Assembly (NCBI GenBank): GCA_964444465.1
Contig: CAYUGZ010000006.1
Coordinates: 1-45,943, forward strand
Source: JACPNE01 sp964444465
GTDB lineage: Archaea; Nanobdellota; Nanobdellia; SCGC-AAA011-G17; JACPNG01
Reading direction: 5' to 3'
Length of the DNA stretch: 45,943 bases
Both the position numbers and the translations under genes were made by a program. The notes under the pieces were generated by a model. The model saw only the letters and a list, made by a program, of their open reading frames with translations, was not told where the DNA came from and did no database searches. Shown piece by piece: positions 25,006 through 33,199 of this stretch (within the stretch, counting starts at the first letter, position 1; each line of letters starts with the position of its first letter).

Positions 25006-26322
25006 ATGAAGAAGAGGGTGATAATTTTAGGAGCAGCAGGTAGAGACTACCATAATTTTTTAACTTACTTTAAGAATAATCCTAGACATGAAGTAGTTGC
25101 ATTCACCCAAACTCAAATTCCAGGTATAGAAAAAAGGAAGTTTCCAAAAAAACTAGCTGGAAAATTATACAAAAAAAATATTCCTTTTTTCAAAGAAGAA
25201 AAACTTCCCGAATTAATTAAGAAATTTAAAGTTGATGAAGTTGTTTTCTCTTATTCTGATGTAAGTCACGAATATGTGATGCATTTAGCTTCTATATCTA
25301 TTGCAAATGGTGCTAACTTTGTTTTACTTGGATCAAATTCAACTATGATCAAAAGTAAAAAGCTAGTTATTTCAGTATGTGCAGTTAGAACTGGGTCAGG
25401 AAAATCTCAAACTTCTAGAAAAATTGGAATTATATTAAAAAATATGGGATATAGAGTAGTTGCAATTAGACACCCAATGCCTTATGGTAATTTAATAAAA
25501 CAAAAAACCCAAAGATTCGCTAATTATGAAGATCTTAAGAAAAATAATGTGACAATAGAAGAGAGAGAAGAGTATGAACCTTGGATCAACAATCATATAA
25601 TAATATATGCAGGTGTAGATTATAAAGAGATTATAAAAAAAGCTGAAAAAGAAGCAGATATTATCATATGGGATGGAGGAAATAATGATTTACCATTTTA
25701 CAAACCAGATTTACATATTGTAGTTCTTGATCCACATAGAGCAGGACATGGATTAATCTATCATCCCGGAGAAGCTAATTTTAGGATGGCTGATATCTTA
25801 GTTGTAAACAAAATTGATACCGCTTCAAAAAAAGATATTAAATTAGTATTAGAAAACATAAAAAAAACTAATAAAAAAGCAAAAATAATTATGGCTAAAT
25901 CTAAGATAATTGTAGACAAACCATGGTTAATCAAAAATAAAAGAGTATTAGTTGTTGAGGATGGACCTACACTAACTCATGGTGGAATGGCTTTTGGAGC
26001 TGGTTCTGTAGCAGCTAAGTTATACAAAGCTAAGTCTATAGTAGATGCAGAAAAACATGCTGTTGGTTCTATCAAAGAGGTATATAAAAAATTTAGTCAT
26101 CTAAAGAAAGTACTTCCAGCAATGGGTTATGGAAAAAAACAAATCAAAGATTTACAAGAAACAATAAACAAAGCTAATTGTGATGTAGTTGTTGATGGAA
26201 GTCCTTTTGATTTAAAAAAATTAATCAAAATAAATAAAGAGATAGTTGAAGTTGATTATGAATTAAATGAAGTTAGTTCATTAACTTTAGAAAAAGTATT
26301 AAAACAATTAACAATAAAATGA
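25006..26322 (+). CDS. Cyclic 2,3-diphosphoglycerate synthase-like P-loop protein (COG2403 type)
   Basis: 438 aa. The N-terminal Rossmann-like part opens KKRVIILGAAGRDYHNFLTYFK; YSDVSHEYVMHLAS is at ~85-98. A P-loop is at 126-134 (AVRTGSGKS), followed by RHPMPYGNL, IIWDGGNNDLPFYKPDLHIVV (~222-240) and VVNKIDT, an NKxD-like guanine motif. The C-terminus has VEDGPTLTHGGMAFGAG. This full-length family is commonly named cyclic 2,3-diphosphoglycerate synthase or predicted GTPase. The cDPG assignment is doubtful here, because cDPG is a thermoprotectant of some methanogens while this gene lies between carbamoyl-phosphate enzymes. It overlaps argF by 4 nt. Confidence 0.85.
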   Translation: MKKRVIILGAAGRDYHNFLTYFKNNPRHEVVAFTQTQIPGIEKRKFPKKLAGKLYKKNIPFFKEEKLPELIKKFKVDEVVFSYSDVSHEYVMHLASISIANGANFVLLGSNSTMIKSKKLVISVCAVRTGSGKSQTSRKIGIILKNMGYRVVAIRHPMPYGNLIKQKTQRFANYEDLKKNNVTIEEREEYEPWINNHIIIYAGVDYKEIIKKAEKEADIIIWDGGNNDLPFYKPDLHIVVLDPHRAGHGLIYHPGEANFRMADILVVNKIDTASKKDIKLVLENIKKTNKKAKIIMAKSKIIVDKPWLIKNKRVLVVEDGPTLTHGGMAFGAGSVAAKLYKAKSIVDAEKHAVGSIKEVYKKFSHLKKVLPAMGYGKKQIKDLQETINKANCDVVVDGSPFDLKKLIKINKEIVEVDYELNEVSSLTLEKVLKQLTIK

Positions 26323-27221
26323 AAGATTTTTTAACTTTAGAAAATTTATCTGAAAAAGAGATTCTTTACTTAGTTAATTTAGGGTTAAGAATAAAAAAAT
26401 ATCCAAAATTATATTCTAATAAACTAAAAAATAGAACAATGTTATTAATGTTTGAAAAGCCTTCTCTAAGAACAAGAATAAGTTTTGAAGTTGCCATGAA
26501 TCAAATGGGTGGTAATGCAATTTATTATGATTTATTAGGCTCCCCATTAAGTAAAGGAAAAGAGACTATAGGAGACACAGCTAAAGTTATAGCAAGATAT
26601 TGTAGCTTGTTAACTGCTAGAGTTTATGATCATAGAGAACTAGGAAGATTAGCTCATAATTCAAGTATTCCTGTAATAAATGCATTAAGTAATTCAACAC
26701 ACCCTTGTCAAGCTATTGGAGATTTAATAACAATAAAAGAAAAATTCAAAAAATTAAAAGGATTAACCTTAGCTTATTATGGTGACGGAGATGGAAATGT
26801 AACACATTCTTTAATGCATGCTTGTTCTAAAATTGGAATTAATATTCATATATTTTGTCCAAAAAAATTTATGCCAAAAGAAAAATTCATTAAAGAATCA
26901 AAAAGATTTGCTAAAAAACATAATTCAAAAGTTGTTGTAGAAAACACTCCAAGGAAAATTAAAACAGATATAGTTTATACAGATACTTGGATGAGTTATC
27001 ATATTAAATCTAAAGAAAAAAGTAAAAGAATAAAAACTTTCAAAAAATATCAAGTAAACAAAAATATTTTAGGAAATGCTTTATTTATGCATTGTTTACC
27101 AGCTCAAAGAGATTATGAAGTTAGTTCTGAAGTTATAGACAGCAAAAAAAGCATTGTTTTTGACCAAGCTGAAAATAGATTGCATAGTGCTAAAGCCATT
27201 ATATTATGGTGTTTAAAGTAG
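26319..27221 (+). CDS. argF: Ornithine carbamoyltransferase
   Basis: 300 aa, normal length. The carbamoyl-phosphate site reads EKPSLRTRISFEVA (~47-60; Leu at the usual Thr position of STRT). HPCQ is at 128-131, and the Cys/His of MHCLPA at 258-260 precede the ornithine segment FDQAENRLHSAKAIILW. It interconverts ornithine plus carbamoyl phosphate with citrulline plus Pi. Next to carbamate kinase the catabolic direction (citrulline to ornithine and ATP) is likely. No arginine synthesis genes (argG, argH) are in the window. The gene ends the tight operon started by arcC; stops are TAG then TAA in tandem. Confidence 0.92.
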   Translation: MKDFLTLENLSEKEILYLVNLGLRIKKYPKLYSNKLKNRTMLLMFEKPSLRTRISFEVAMNQMGGNAIYYDLLGSPLSKGKETIGDTAKVIARYCSLLTARVYDHRELGRLAHNSSIPVINALSNSTHPCQAIGDLITIKEKFKKLKGLTLAYYGDGDGNVTHSLMHACSKIGINIHIFCPKKFMPKEKFIKESKRFAKKHNSKVVVENTPRKIKTDIVYTDTWMSYHIKSKEKSKRIKTFKKYQVNKNILGNALFMHCLPAQRDYEVSSEVIDSKKSIVFDQAENRLHSAKAIILWCLK

Positions 27222-27231
27222 TAAACAAAAC

Positions 27232-27241
27232 ATTTAAATTA
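27232..27241 (+). promoter_or_regulatory. TATA-like promoter of aldehyde dehydrogenase operon
   Basis: AACATTTAAATT in the 52-nt gap after argF predicts a start near 27262 and a ~10-nt leader carrying the GAGGT motif at 27265-27269, only 3 nt before the ATG. Confidence 0.4.
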
Positions 27242-27272
27242 AACAATCCATTAAATAATAAAAAGAGGTATT

Positions 27273-28730
27273 ATGAAAATCTATAAAAATTATATTAATG
27301 GGAAATGGATTGAATCTAGTTCTAAAAAAACATTTCAAAGTTTAGATCCAGCTACTAATCAATCGATAGGAAAATTTCAATTAGGTAATGAAAAAGATGT
27401 TGATTTAGCTATTGAATCAGCAAAAAATTCATTTAAAGAATGGTCTGACACTCCAGCTCCAAAAAGAGCAGAAGTTCTATACGAAGCTGTTAGATTATTA
27501 AAACAAAATAAACAAAGATTAGGAAGATTAGTAACTATAGAAATGGGTAAGGTCCTTAAAGAAGGTTTAGGTGATGTACAAGAAGCAATTGATATCTTTG
27601 AATATATGGCTGGAGAGGGTAGAAGATTATTTGGGCATACAACCCCAAGTGAATTAAAAAATAAATTTTGTATGACTGTTAGAAAACCAATAGGAGTTGT
27701 TTCATTAATAACTCCATGGAACTTTCCAACAGCAATTCCTGCTTGGAAATTAAGTCCTGCATTAATTTGTGGAAACACAATTGTATTCAAACCTAGTTCT
27801 GATACTCCTTTATGTGGAATTGAGATTATAAAGATTTTAGAAAAAGCAGGAGTACCAAAAGGAGTAGTTAATTTAATTACTGGACCTGGATCAACTGTAG
27901 GAAAAAGAATGATAAATCATCCGGATGTTAGAGGAATTTCATTTACAGGACATAGAGGGACAGGAGAATTCATTTTGAAGAATGCTGGAATTAAAAAAGT
28001 TGGATTAGAATTAGGTGGGAAAAATCCAATTGTAGTAATGGATGATGCTGATTTAGATTTAGTTAAAGAAGGGGTTATTTGGGGAGCATTTGGAACAACA
28101 GGACAAAGATGTACTGCAGCTTCTAGAGTTATAATACATAAAGATGTTAAAGAAGAATTTGAAGATTTATTATTAAGAGATGTAGAAAAATTAAGATTAG
28201 GACATGGATTAAAAAGCACAACTGATGTTGGACCTTTAATTAATAAAGGAGCAGTTGAAAAAACCCATAAATACACTTCAATAGGAAAAAGAGAAGGAAA
28301 ATTATTAATTGGTGGAGATGTTGTTAAAGGACAAGGATTTTTTTACAAACCAACAATATTTACTGATGTTTCATCTAATGCCAGAATAGCCAAAGAAGAA
28401 ATTTTTGGTCCTAGTTTAGCAATAGTTTCTGTAAATGATTTAAATGAGGCCATAAAAGTAGCTAATAATATTGAATATGGGTTATCCTCTTCAATTTACA
28501 CAAACGATATTGCTAATGCTTTCAAGTTTATTGATAAAGTTGAATCTGGAATAAGTTATGTTAATTCTTCAACAATTGGAGCAGAAGTTCATTTGCCTTT
28601 CGGAGGAGTTAAAGGAACTGGAAATGGAACTAGAGAAGCAGGAATTGAAGGAATACATGAATTTTCAGAAACTAAAGCAATATACATTGATTATTCTGGA
28701 AAATTACAAAAAGCTCAGGGGATTGATTAA
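27273..28730 (+). CDS. NAD(P)-dependent aldehyde dehydrogenase
   Basis: 485 aa, full-length ALDH superfamily. Catalytic residues are visible: Asn150 (TPWNFP), Glu246 (LELGGKNP) and Cys280 (GQRCTAASR), with the family's usual spacing. The N-terminus (YINGKWIESSSKKTFQSLDPATNQSIGKF) and the C-terminal GIEGIHEFSETKAIYIDYSGKLQKAQGID suggest the semialdehyde-oxidising groups. Next to a class III aminotransferase it could oxidise glutamate semialdehyde (from ornithine) or aminoadipate semialdehyde (from lysine); the sequence does not decide. The 38-aa gene starts 1 nt after its stop. Confidence 0.92.
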   Translation: MKIYKNYINGKWIESSSKKTFQSLDPATNQSIGKFQLGNEKDVDLAIESAKNSFKEWSDTPAPKRAEVLYEAVRLLKQNKQRLGRLVTIEMGKVLKEGLGDVQEAIDIFEYMAGEGRRLFGHTTPSELKNKFCMTVRKPIGVVSLITPWNFPTAIPAWKLSPALICGNTIVFKPSSDTPLCGIEIIKILEKAGVPKGVVNLITGPGSTVGKRMINHPDVRGISFTGHRGTGEFILKNAGIKKVGLELGGKNPIVVMDDADLDLVKEGVIWGAFGTTGQRCTAASRVIIHKDVKEEFEDLLLRDVEKLRLGHGLKSTTDVGPLINKGAVEKTHKYTSIGKREGKLLIGGDVVKGQGFFYKPTIFTDVSSNARIAKEEIFGPSLAIVSVNDLNEAIKVANNIEYGLSSSIYTNDIANAFKFIDKVESGISYVNSSTIGAEVHLPFGGVKGTGNGTREAGIEGIHEFSETKAIYIDYSGKLQKAQGID

Positions 28731-28731
28731 A

Positions 28732-28848
28732 ATGCCAGATTATGCAACAGGACATCAAAGAAAATCAAAGAAAGAAAAGAAACTAAAAAGAAGACAAAGA
28801 GTATACAAAAAAGGTGGAAAATTCAGATCTACAAAAATAAAGGGATAA
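28732..28848 (+). CDS. Small basic protein, 38 aa
   Basis: MPDYATGHQRKSKKEKKLKR and a Lys/Arg-rich remainder ending KFRSTKIKG. About half of the residues are Lys or Arg, suggesting RNA or DNA binding. It starts 1 nt after the ALDH stop and ends 1 nt before the aminotransferase start, which strongly supports translation in an operon. An in-frame extension upstream to 28558 exists but lies wholly within the ALDH gene. I do not recognise it; it is not eS30 or another ribosomal protein I know. Confidence 0.65.
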   Translation: MPDYATGHQRKSKKEKKLKRRQRVYKKGGKFRSTKIKG

Positions 28849-28849
28849 C

Positions 28850-30127
28850 ATGAAACCGAACGTTAAAAAACTACCAGGACTAAAATCTCAAAAAATACTA
28901 AGTAAACTAAATAAAATTAACTTAGGTGGCTCAATAACTTATCCTTTTGTTCATTCTCCTAAAGGGCAAGGTTGTTATTTTTATGATGTAGACAATAACT
29001 TATTTTTAGATTTTGCCTCTCAAATAGCTTCTAATCCATTAGGTTACAACCATCCAACCCTAAAAAAAATAATTCAAAAATACTCAAAAAGAGAACCAAT
29101 TAAATATGCAGGACAAGATTTTATTGTTAAAGAACATCTAGATTTGTTAGAAGAATTGTTAACAATAACTCCAAGAACATTAAATTCAGCTTTTCTAATA
29201 AATTCTGGAGCTGAAGCTGTTGAAAATACAATTAAACTTTGTATGAGAAAAAGACCAAAAACTAAATTTGGAATCTCATTTAAAGGATCATTTCATGGAA
29301 GAACATTAGGAGCTTTATCTTTAACCCATTCAAAAGAAGTGTATAAAAAAAATTATTTACAAATTTCTAATAAAACTTTATCTTTTAATGAAGATGCATC
29401 TGATCAACTAAAAAAAATCATTAAAAAAAATGGATCAAGTTCCATAGGATTTGTGATTGTTGAAACAATACAAGGTGAAGGGGGGTATAATATAGCCTCT
29501 AAAAAAATGTTAAAAGATCTTAGAAAAACAACCAAACAATATAATATTCCATTAATCTCAGATGAAGTACAAGGTGGAATGGGAAGAACAGGAGAATGGT
29601 GGGCTATTAACAATTTTAATGTCATTCCTGATTTAATGAGTTCCGCTAAAGCTTTACAAGTTGGAGCATCAATAGCAAATAAAAAATTCACACCAGAAGC
29701 AGGAGCTATTTCCTCAACTTGGGGTGGAGGACATATTTTAGATTTGGCTTTAGGTTTAGAAACTATAAAAATAATAAAAAGAAAAAAATTATTAAATAAT
29801 GTTAAAAAAACTGGTGATTACATGAAAAAAAGATTGAATGAAATTAATATAAAAAATCAAAGAGGAATTGGATTAATGCAAGCTTTTGATTTAGATAATA
29901 AAAAGATGAGAGACGATGTTCTTATTGAATGTTTAAAAAATGGATTAGTTTTATTAGGATGTGGTCATGAAGGAATAAGATTGATACCTCCATATATAAC
30001 AACAAAAAAAGAAGTAGATCAAGCTATGGAAATTTTGGATTATTCAATAAAAAAATGTACAAAAAAACTTTTTAAACATAAAGGACTAATATGTGGTTAT
30101 ATGAATTGTGGAGACACCCCAACTTAA
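28850..30127 (+). CDS. Class III PLP aminotransferase (ornithine/lysine/GABA type)
   Basis: 425 aa. The PLP lysine is Lys267 (SSAKALQVGA). Other family elements are NSGAEAVENTIKLC (~122-135), FKGSFHGRTLGALSLTHSK (~143-161), VETIQGEGGYN (~201-211), DEVQGGMGRTGEWW (~237-250) and STWGGGHILD (~287-296). The last two resemble L-lysine 6-aminotransferases and archaeal ornithine aminotransferases more than acetylornithine enzymes. Paired with the ALDH upstream it could convert ornithine to glutamate via glutamate semialdehyde, thereby using the ornithine made by OTC. Lysine to aminoadipate is the other option. A short Cys-containing tail (residues ~400-425) follows the fold. Confidence 0.88.
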   Translation: MKPNVKKLPGLKSQKILSKLNKINLGGSITYPFVHSPKGQGCYFYDVDNNLFLDFASQIASNPLGYNHPTLKKIIQKYSKREPIKYAGQDFIVKEHLDLLEELLTITPRTLNSAFLINSGAEAVENTIKLCMRKRPKTKFGISFKGSFHGRTLGALSLTHSKEVYKKNYLQISNKTLSFNEDASDQLKKIIKKNGSSSIGFVIVETIQGEGGYNIASKKMLKDLRKTTKQYNIPLISDEVQGGMGRTGEWWAINNFNVIPDLMSSAKALQVGASIANKKFTPEAGAISSTWGGGHILDLALGLETIKIIKRKKLLNNVKKTGDYMKKRLNEINIKNQRGIGLMQAFDLDNKKMRDDVLIECLKNGLVLLGCGHEGIRLIPPYITTKKEVDQAMEILDYSIKKCTKKLFKHKGLICGYMNCGDTPT

Positions 30128-30128
30128 A

Positions 30129-31148
30129 ATGGAATTGTTAAAAAGATTAGTTAATGCATTTGGACCTAGTGGAAATGAAAAAGCTGTAAGAGAGATAATT
30201 AAGAAAGAAATAAGACCCTATGTTGATAAGATGTGGGTGGATAGCTTTGGAAATTTAATAGCACATAAAAAAGGCAAAGGACAAAAAGTAATGTTTGCTG
30301 CCCATATGGACGAGATAGCATTAATGATAAAAAAAATTGAAGAAAATGGTTTTCTTAGAATCTCTCCAGTAGGAGGGATAGATCCATTAACCTTAGTAGG
30401 ACAAAATGTTTTTTTATTTTCACCAACTGGGAAATTTATTTGTAATGGAGTAATATCCTTTCCAGAATTACATGAAGGAATGGATATAGAAAAACAACCT
30501 AGGATGGATGATCTTTATATTGACACAGGATTAAATAAAAAAGAAATTAAAAAAACAGGGATAGAAATTGGATGTTATGTTATCCCTAGTCATTCTTTCA
30601 AATATTTAGGGAATAAAAAATTATTTACTGGAAAGGCTTTAGATAATAGAATAGGATGTTATATCTTAACAGAAATTGCTAAGAAAATTAAAAAACCAAA
30701 CTTAGATCTTTATTTAGTGTTTACAGTACAAGAAGAGATGGGATTATATGGAGCTAAAACTTCAGTATATCAAATAGATCCATCATGGGGAGTAGCAGTA
30801 GATGTAACAGATGCACATGACTCAGATATTAGGGGAGAATGTGTAATTGGTTCAGGAACTTACATAACAGTTAAAGATGCAGAATTATTAGCCAATCTAG
30901 AATTAGATGAGTGTTTAAAAAAATTAGCAAAGAAAAATAAGATCCCTTATAGACTAGAAGTTTCTGACTTTGGAACTACAGATGCAACTAGTATGATGCT
31001 ATCAAGAAAAGGTATTCCTTCTACAGCCATATCTGTATCAATTAGAAATATTCATTCTACAATTGGAATAGCTCATATAGATGATGTGAATTATACTATA
31101 AAACTAATAACAGAACTTATAAAAAATCCTCCAAAGATTGGAGTTTAA
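30129..31148 (+). CDS. M42 family aminopeptidase
   Basis: 339 aa from ATG 30129, chosen because MELLKRLVNAFGPSGNE matches the usual M42 N-terminus; an in-frame ATG at 30108 lies inside the aminotransferase. Dinuclear metal ligands are His59 (AAHMDEI), Asp172 (KALDNRIG), Glu203, Asp225 (AVDVTDAHD) and His309 (IRNIHS), with catalytic Glu202 (VQEEMG). The family forms large tetrahedral particles in archaea that trim peptides from the N-terminus. It starts 1 nt after the aminotransferase stop, so it is in the ALDH-aminotransferase operon. Confidence 0.93.
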   Translation: MELLKRLVNAFGPSGNEKAVREIIKKEIRPYVDKMWVDSFGNLIAHKKGKGQKVMFAAHMDEIALMIKKIEENGFLRISPVGGIDPLTLVGQNVFLFSPTGKFICNGVISFPELHEGMDIEKQPRMDDLYIDTGLNKKEIKKTGIEIGCYVIPSHSFKYLGNKKLFTGKALDNRIGCYILTEIAKKIKKPNLDLYLVFTVQEEMGLYGAKTSVYQIDPSWGVAVDVTDAHDSDIRGECVIGSGTYITVKDAELLANLELDECLKKLAKKNKIPYRLEVSDFGTTDATSMMLSRKGIPSTAISVSIRNIHSTIGIAHIDDVNYTIKLITELIKNPPKIGV

Positions 31149-31160
31149 TAAAGATACAAC

Positions 31161-31173
31161 ACCTTTATATATA
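31161..31173 (+). promoter_or_regulatory. TATA-like promoter of M29 peptidase gene
   Basis: ACCTTTATATATA is centred ~28 nt before the ATG at 31196. Confidence 0.5.
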
Positions 31174-31195
31174 ATTTCTATCAAAGAATAAATAA

Positions 31196-32257
31196 ATGAC
31201 TGATCCAAGGGTTAAAAAAGCGGCAGAAATATTAGTTAATCATTCTACTAAAGTAAAAAAAGGAGATTATGTTGTGATAAATGGAGAAGTAAGTGCAGCT
31301 CCTTTAATTTTAGAAGTCTACAAATTAGTATTAAAAAAAGGAGCATTTCCAATAAGCCATATTAGTCTTCCTGGAATGACTTATAATTATTTTAATCTAG
31401 CTTCAGAAGAACAATTAAAAAAATTCCCAGAATTAGCAATGGAAGAAACAAAAAAAGCAGATGTTTACATAGCTATTTTTGGTTCTAGTAATACAAGAGA
31501 GTTAACAAATATTAATCCTAAAAAAATATCAATTAGGCAAAAAGTATTAGAGCCTATAAAATATCAAAGATTAAAGAAAAGATGGGTTCTTTATGAATTT
31601 CCAACAGAATCTTTAGCTCAAGAAGCAGATATGTCTCTAGATGAATTTGAAGATTTTGTTTATGGGGCTACAAATTTAGATTGGAAAAAAGAAGCTAAAA
31701 AAATGCATAGAGCATTTAATATAATGAGTAAAGGTAAAGAAGTAAGAATAGTAGATGATGATACTGACTTAACATTTAGTATTAAAGGAAGAAAATTCAT
31801 ATTAGCAGATGGTTCTTATAACATGCCTGATGGTGAAATTTTCACAGCACCAGTAGAAAACTCAGCAAATGGGTACATTAGTTTTTCATTCCCCACAATA
31901 TATGCAGGAAAAGAAGTTGATGGAATAAGTTTAGTTTTTAAAAATGGTAAAGTAATAAAAGCAACAGCTAAAAAAAATGAATCTTTACTAAAAACATTAA
32001 TAGCAACCGATGAAGGTTCTAAAAGATTAGGTGAATTTGGTATAGGTTTAAACTATAATCTTAAAAAATATATAAAACAAATTTTATTTGATGAAAAAAT
32101 TGGTGGAACAATACATCTAGCTCTTGGATCTGCTTATGAAGAATGTAATGGAATAAATAAATCAGCTTTGCATTGGGACATGATAAAAGATTTAAGAAAA
32201 AGTGGTAAAATTTATTTAGATGGAAAACTAGTTTCAAAGAAGGGTAAATTCTTATAG
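31196..32257 (+). CDS. M29 family aminopeptidase (AmpS/aminopeptidase T-like)
   Basis: 353 aa, slightly short for M29 (~370-410). It opens RVKKAAEILVNHSTKVKKGDYVVINGEVSAAPL. Metal-binding residues are visible in NMPDGEIFTAPVE, RLGEFGIGLN, TIHLALGSAY and ALHWDMI. It is a cytosolic, metal-dependent enzyme that releases N-terminal residues from peptides. The gene is alone on its transcript and its 3' end overlaps a second, divergent-sequence M29-like gene on the other strand by 6 nt, so the two paralogues point tail to tail. Confidence 0.9.
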   Translation: MTDPRVKKAAEILVNHSTKVKKGDYVVINGEVSAAPLILEVYKLVLKKGAFPISHISLPGMTYNYFNLASEEQLKKFPELAMEETKKADVYIAIFGSSNTRELTNINPKKISIRQKVLEPIKYQRLKKRWVLYEFPTESLAQEADMSLDEFEDFVYGATNLDWKKEAKKMHRAFNIMSKGKEVRIVDDDTDLTFSIKGRKFILADGSYNMPDGEIFTAPVENSANGYISFSFPTIYAGKEVDGISLVFKNGKVIKATAKKNESLLKTLIATDEGSKRLGEFGIGLNYNLKKYIKQILFDEKIGGTIHLALGSAYEECNGINKSALHWDMIKDLRKSGKIYLDGKLVSKKGKFL

Positions 32258-33199
32258 TTTAAACTTTCCTTTTCTCATTATTTCTTCATCATCTACAAAA
32301 ATGCTAGGATTTTTAATAACTCCATCTAAATGTATTGGAACATTTACTTTACCACCATAAGTTTTATTGTTACCTAAAGCAAGATGACAAGTTCCTTTTA
32401 TTTTTTCATCTTCTAAGATATCACCAGTTATTTTCGCTTTAGAATTAGTTCCAATTCCAAGTTCAGCAATATTATATGCATTTTTATTCTTAACAGAATT
32501 TAATAATTTTATTAGTTTATCAGAATTGTATCCAGTTATTCTTTTAGCAAATCCTTTTTTAACTTCAAATTTTAGATTAGAAACTTTGCCCAATCCAGCA
32601 TGAGATCCATCAACGATATATACTCCATTAGAACTTTTTTCTAAAGGTGCAAAATCAACCTCTCCAGCAGGTAAATTTCCAAAATCTCCTTCTTCAGTAA
32701 TAATTCCTTTATCTCCATGTATCAATCTTCCTTTAAATAAAAAAGATAAATCTGTTCCTAATTTTGTAGTTATATTCATTTCATTTCCATTTTTGATAAC
32801 ATCACGTAGATTATCAATCAATTTTGACATTTTATTATAATCTAGATTAATACATCTATTCATCATCTCTTTTGTAATACCTGGCATTGTAGCTACTCTA
32901 ATTCCTTTTTTACAAGCATTGATTCTAGCATTAGTATGAGAAATAGAATGTGTAGTTGGAGCGATTATAACATCATAATTTAACATTTCTTTAGCTATTA
33001 CTTTAGAAGGTTCTTCTCCATCTCGAACCCCAATTTCTTTTTCTAACAACTTAGAATACTTAGCAACTTCTGTAGATTCATCCAATATTATTTCTGCAAT
33101 ATCTAATTTTTTAGAATCAGTTAAAACTAAAACTCTTTCATTCTTTTCTATACCTAAACAAGTGTTTACAATAACTTTTGCAGCTTTATTTAGATTCAT
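32252..33199 (-). CDS. Second M29-like aminopeptidase, short form
   Basis: 315 aa, shorter than the neighbouring M29 enzyme. The fold is recognisable from AKVIVNTCLGIEKNERVLVLTD at the start and the C-terminal metal site: LPAGEVDFAPLE, IAELGIGTN, GTCHLALGNN and PIHLDGVI. This short group is often annotated as aminopeptidase or leucyl aminopeptidase and is related to NicX-type proteins. It may therefore be a peptidase with a special substrate or another metal enzyme. It overlaps the M24 gene start side by 4 nt (33196-33199), forming an M24-M29 operon on the minus strand. Confidence 0.82.
   Translation of the reverse strand: MNLNKAAKVIVNTCLGIEKNERVLVLTDSKKLDIAEIILDESTEVAKYSKLLEKEIGVRDGEEPSKVIAKEMLNYDVIIAPTTHSISHTNARINACKKGIRVATMPGITKEMMNRCINLDYNKMSKLIDNLRDVIKNGNEMNITTKLGTDLSFLFKGRLIHGDKGIITEEGDFGNLPAGEVDFAPLEKSSNGVYIVDGSHAGLGKVSNLKFEVKKGFAKRITGYNSDKLIKLLNSVKNKNAYNIAELGIGTNSKAKITGDILEDEKIKGTCHLALGNNKTYGGKVNVPIHLDGVIKNPSIFVDDEEIMRKGKFKL

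Noticed and set aside
26460..26475. SLRTR instead of STRTR in ornithine carbamoyltransferase as an inactivating change
   Set aside because: Leu at this site occurs in other OTCs as far as I recall, and the HPCQ and HCLP motifs are intact.
27377..27790. Minus-strand 137-codon ORF
   Set aside because: Lies wholly inside the ALDH gene, whose catalytic Asn150 region is clear; shadow frame.
27917..28276. Minus-strand 119-codon ORF
   Set aside because: Antisense to ALDH around Glu246 and Cys280; no family resemblance and no promoter.
28558..28731. N-terminal extension of the 38-aa ORF to 96 codons
   Set aside because: The extra 58 codons are in another frame of the ALDH end; the ATG at 28732 right after the ALDH stop is a better start.
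30108..30128. Earlier ATG for the M42 peptidase
   Set aside because: It would add METPQLK inside the aminotransferase gene; family N-termini begin at MELLKRL (30129).
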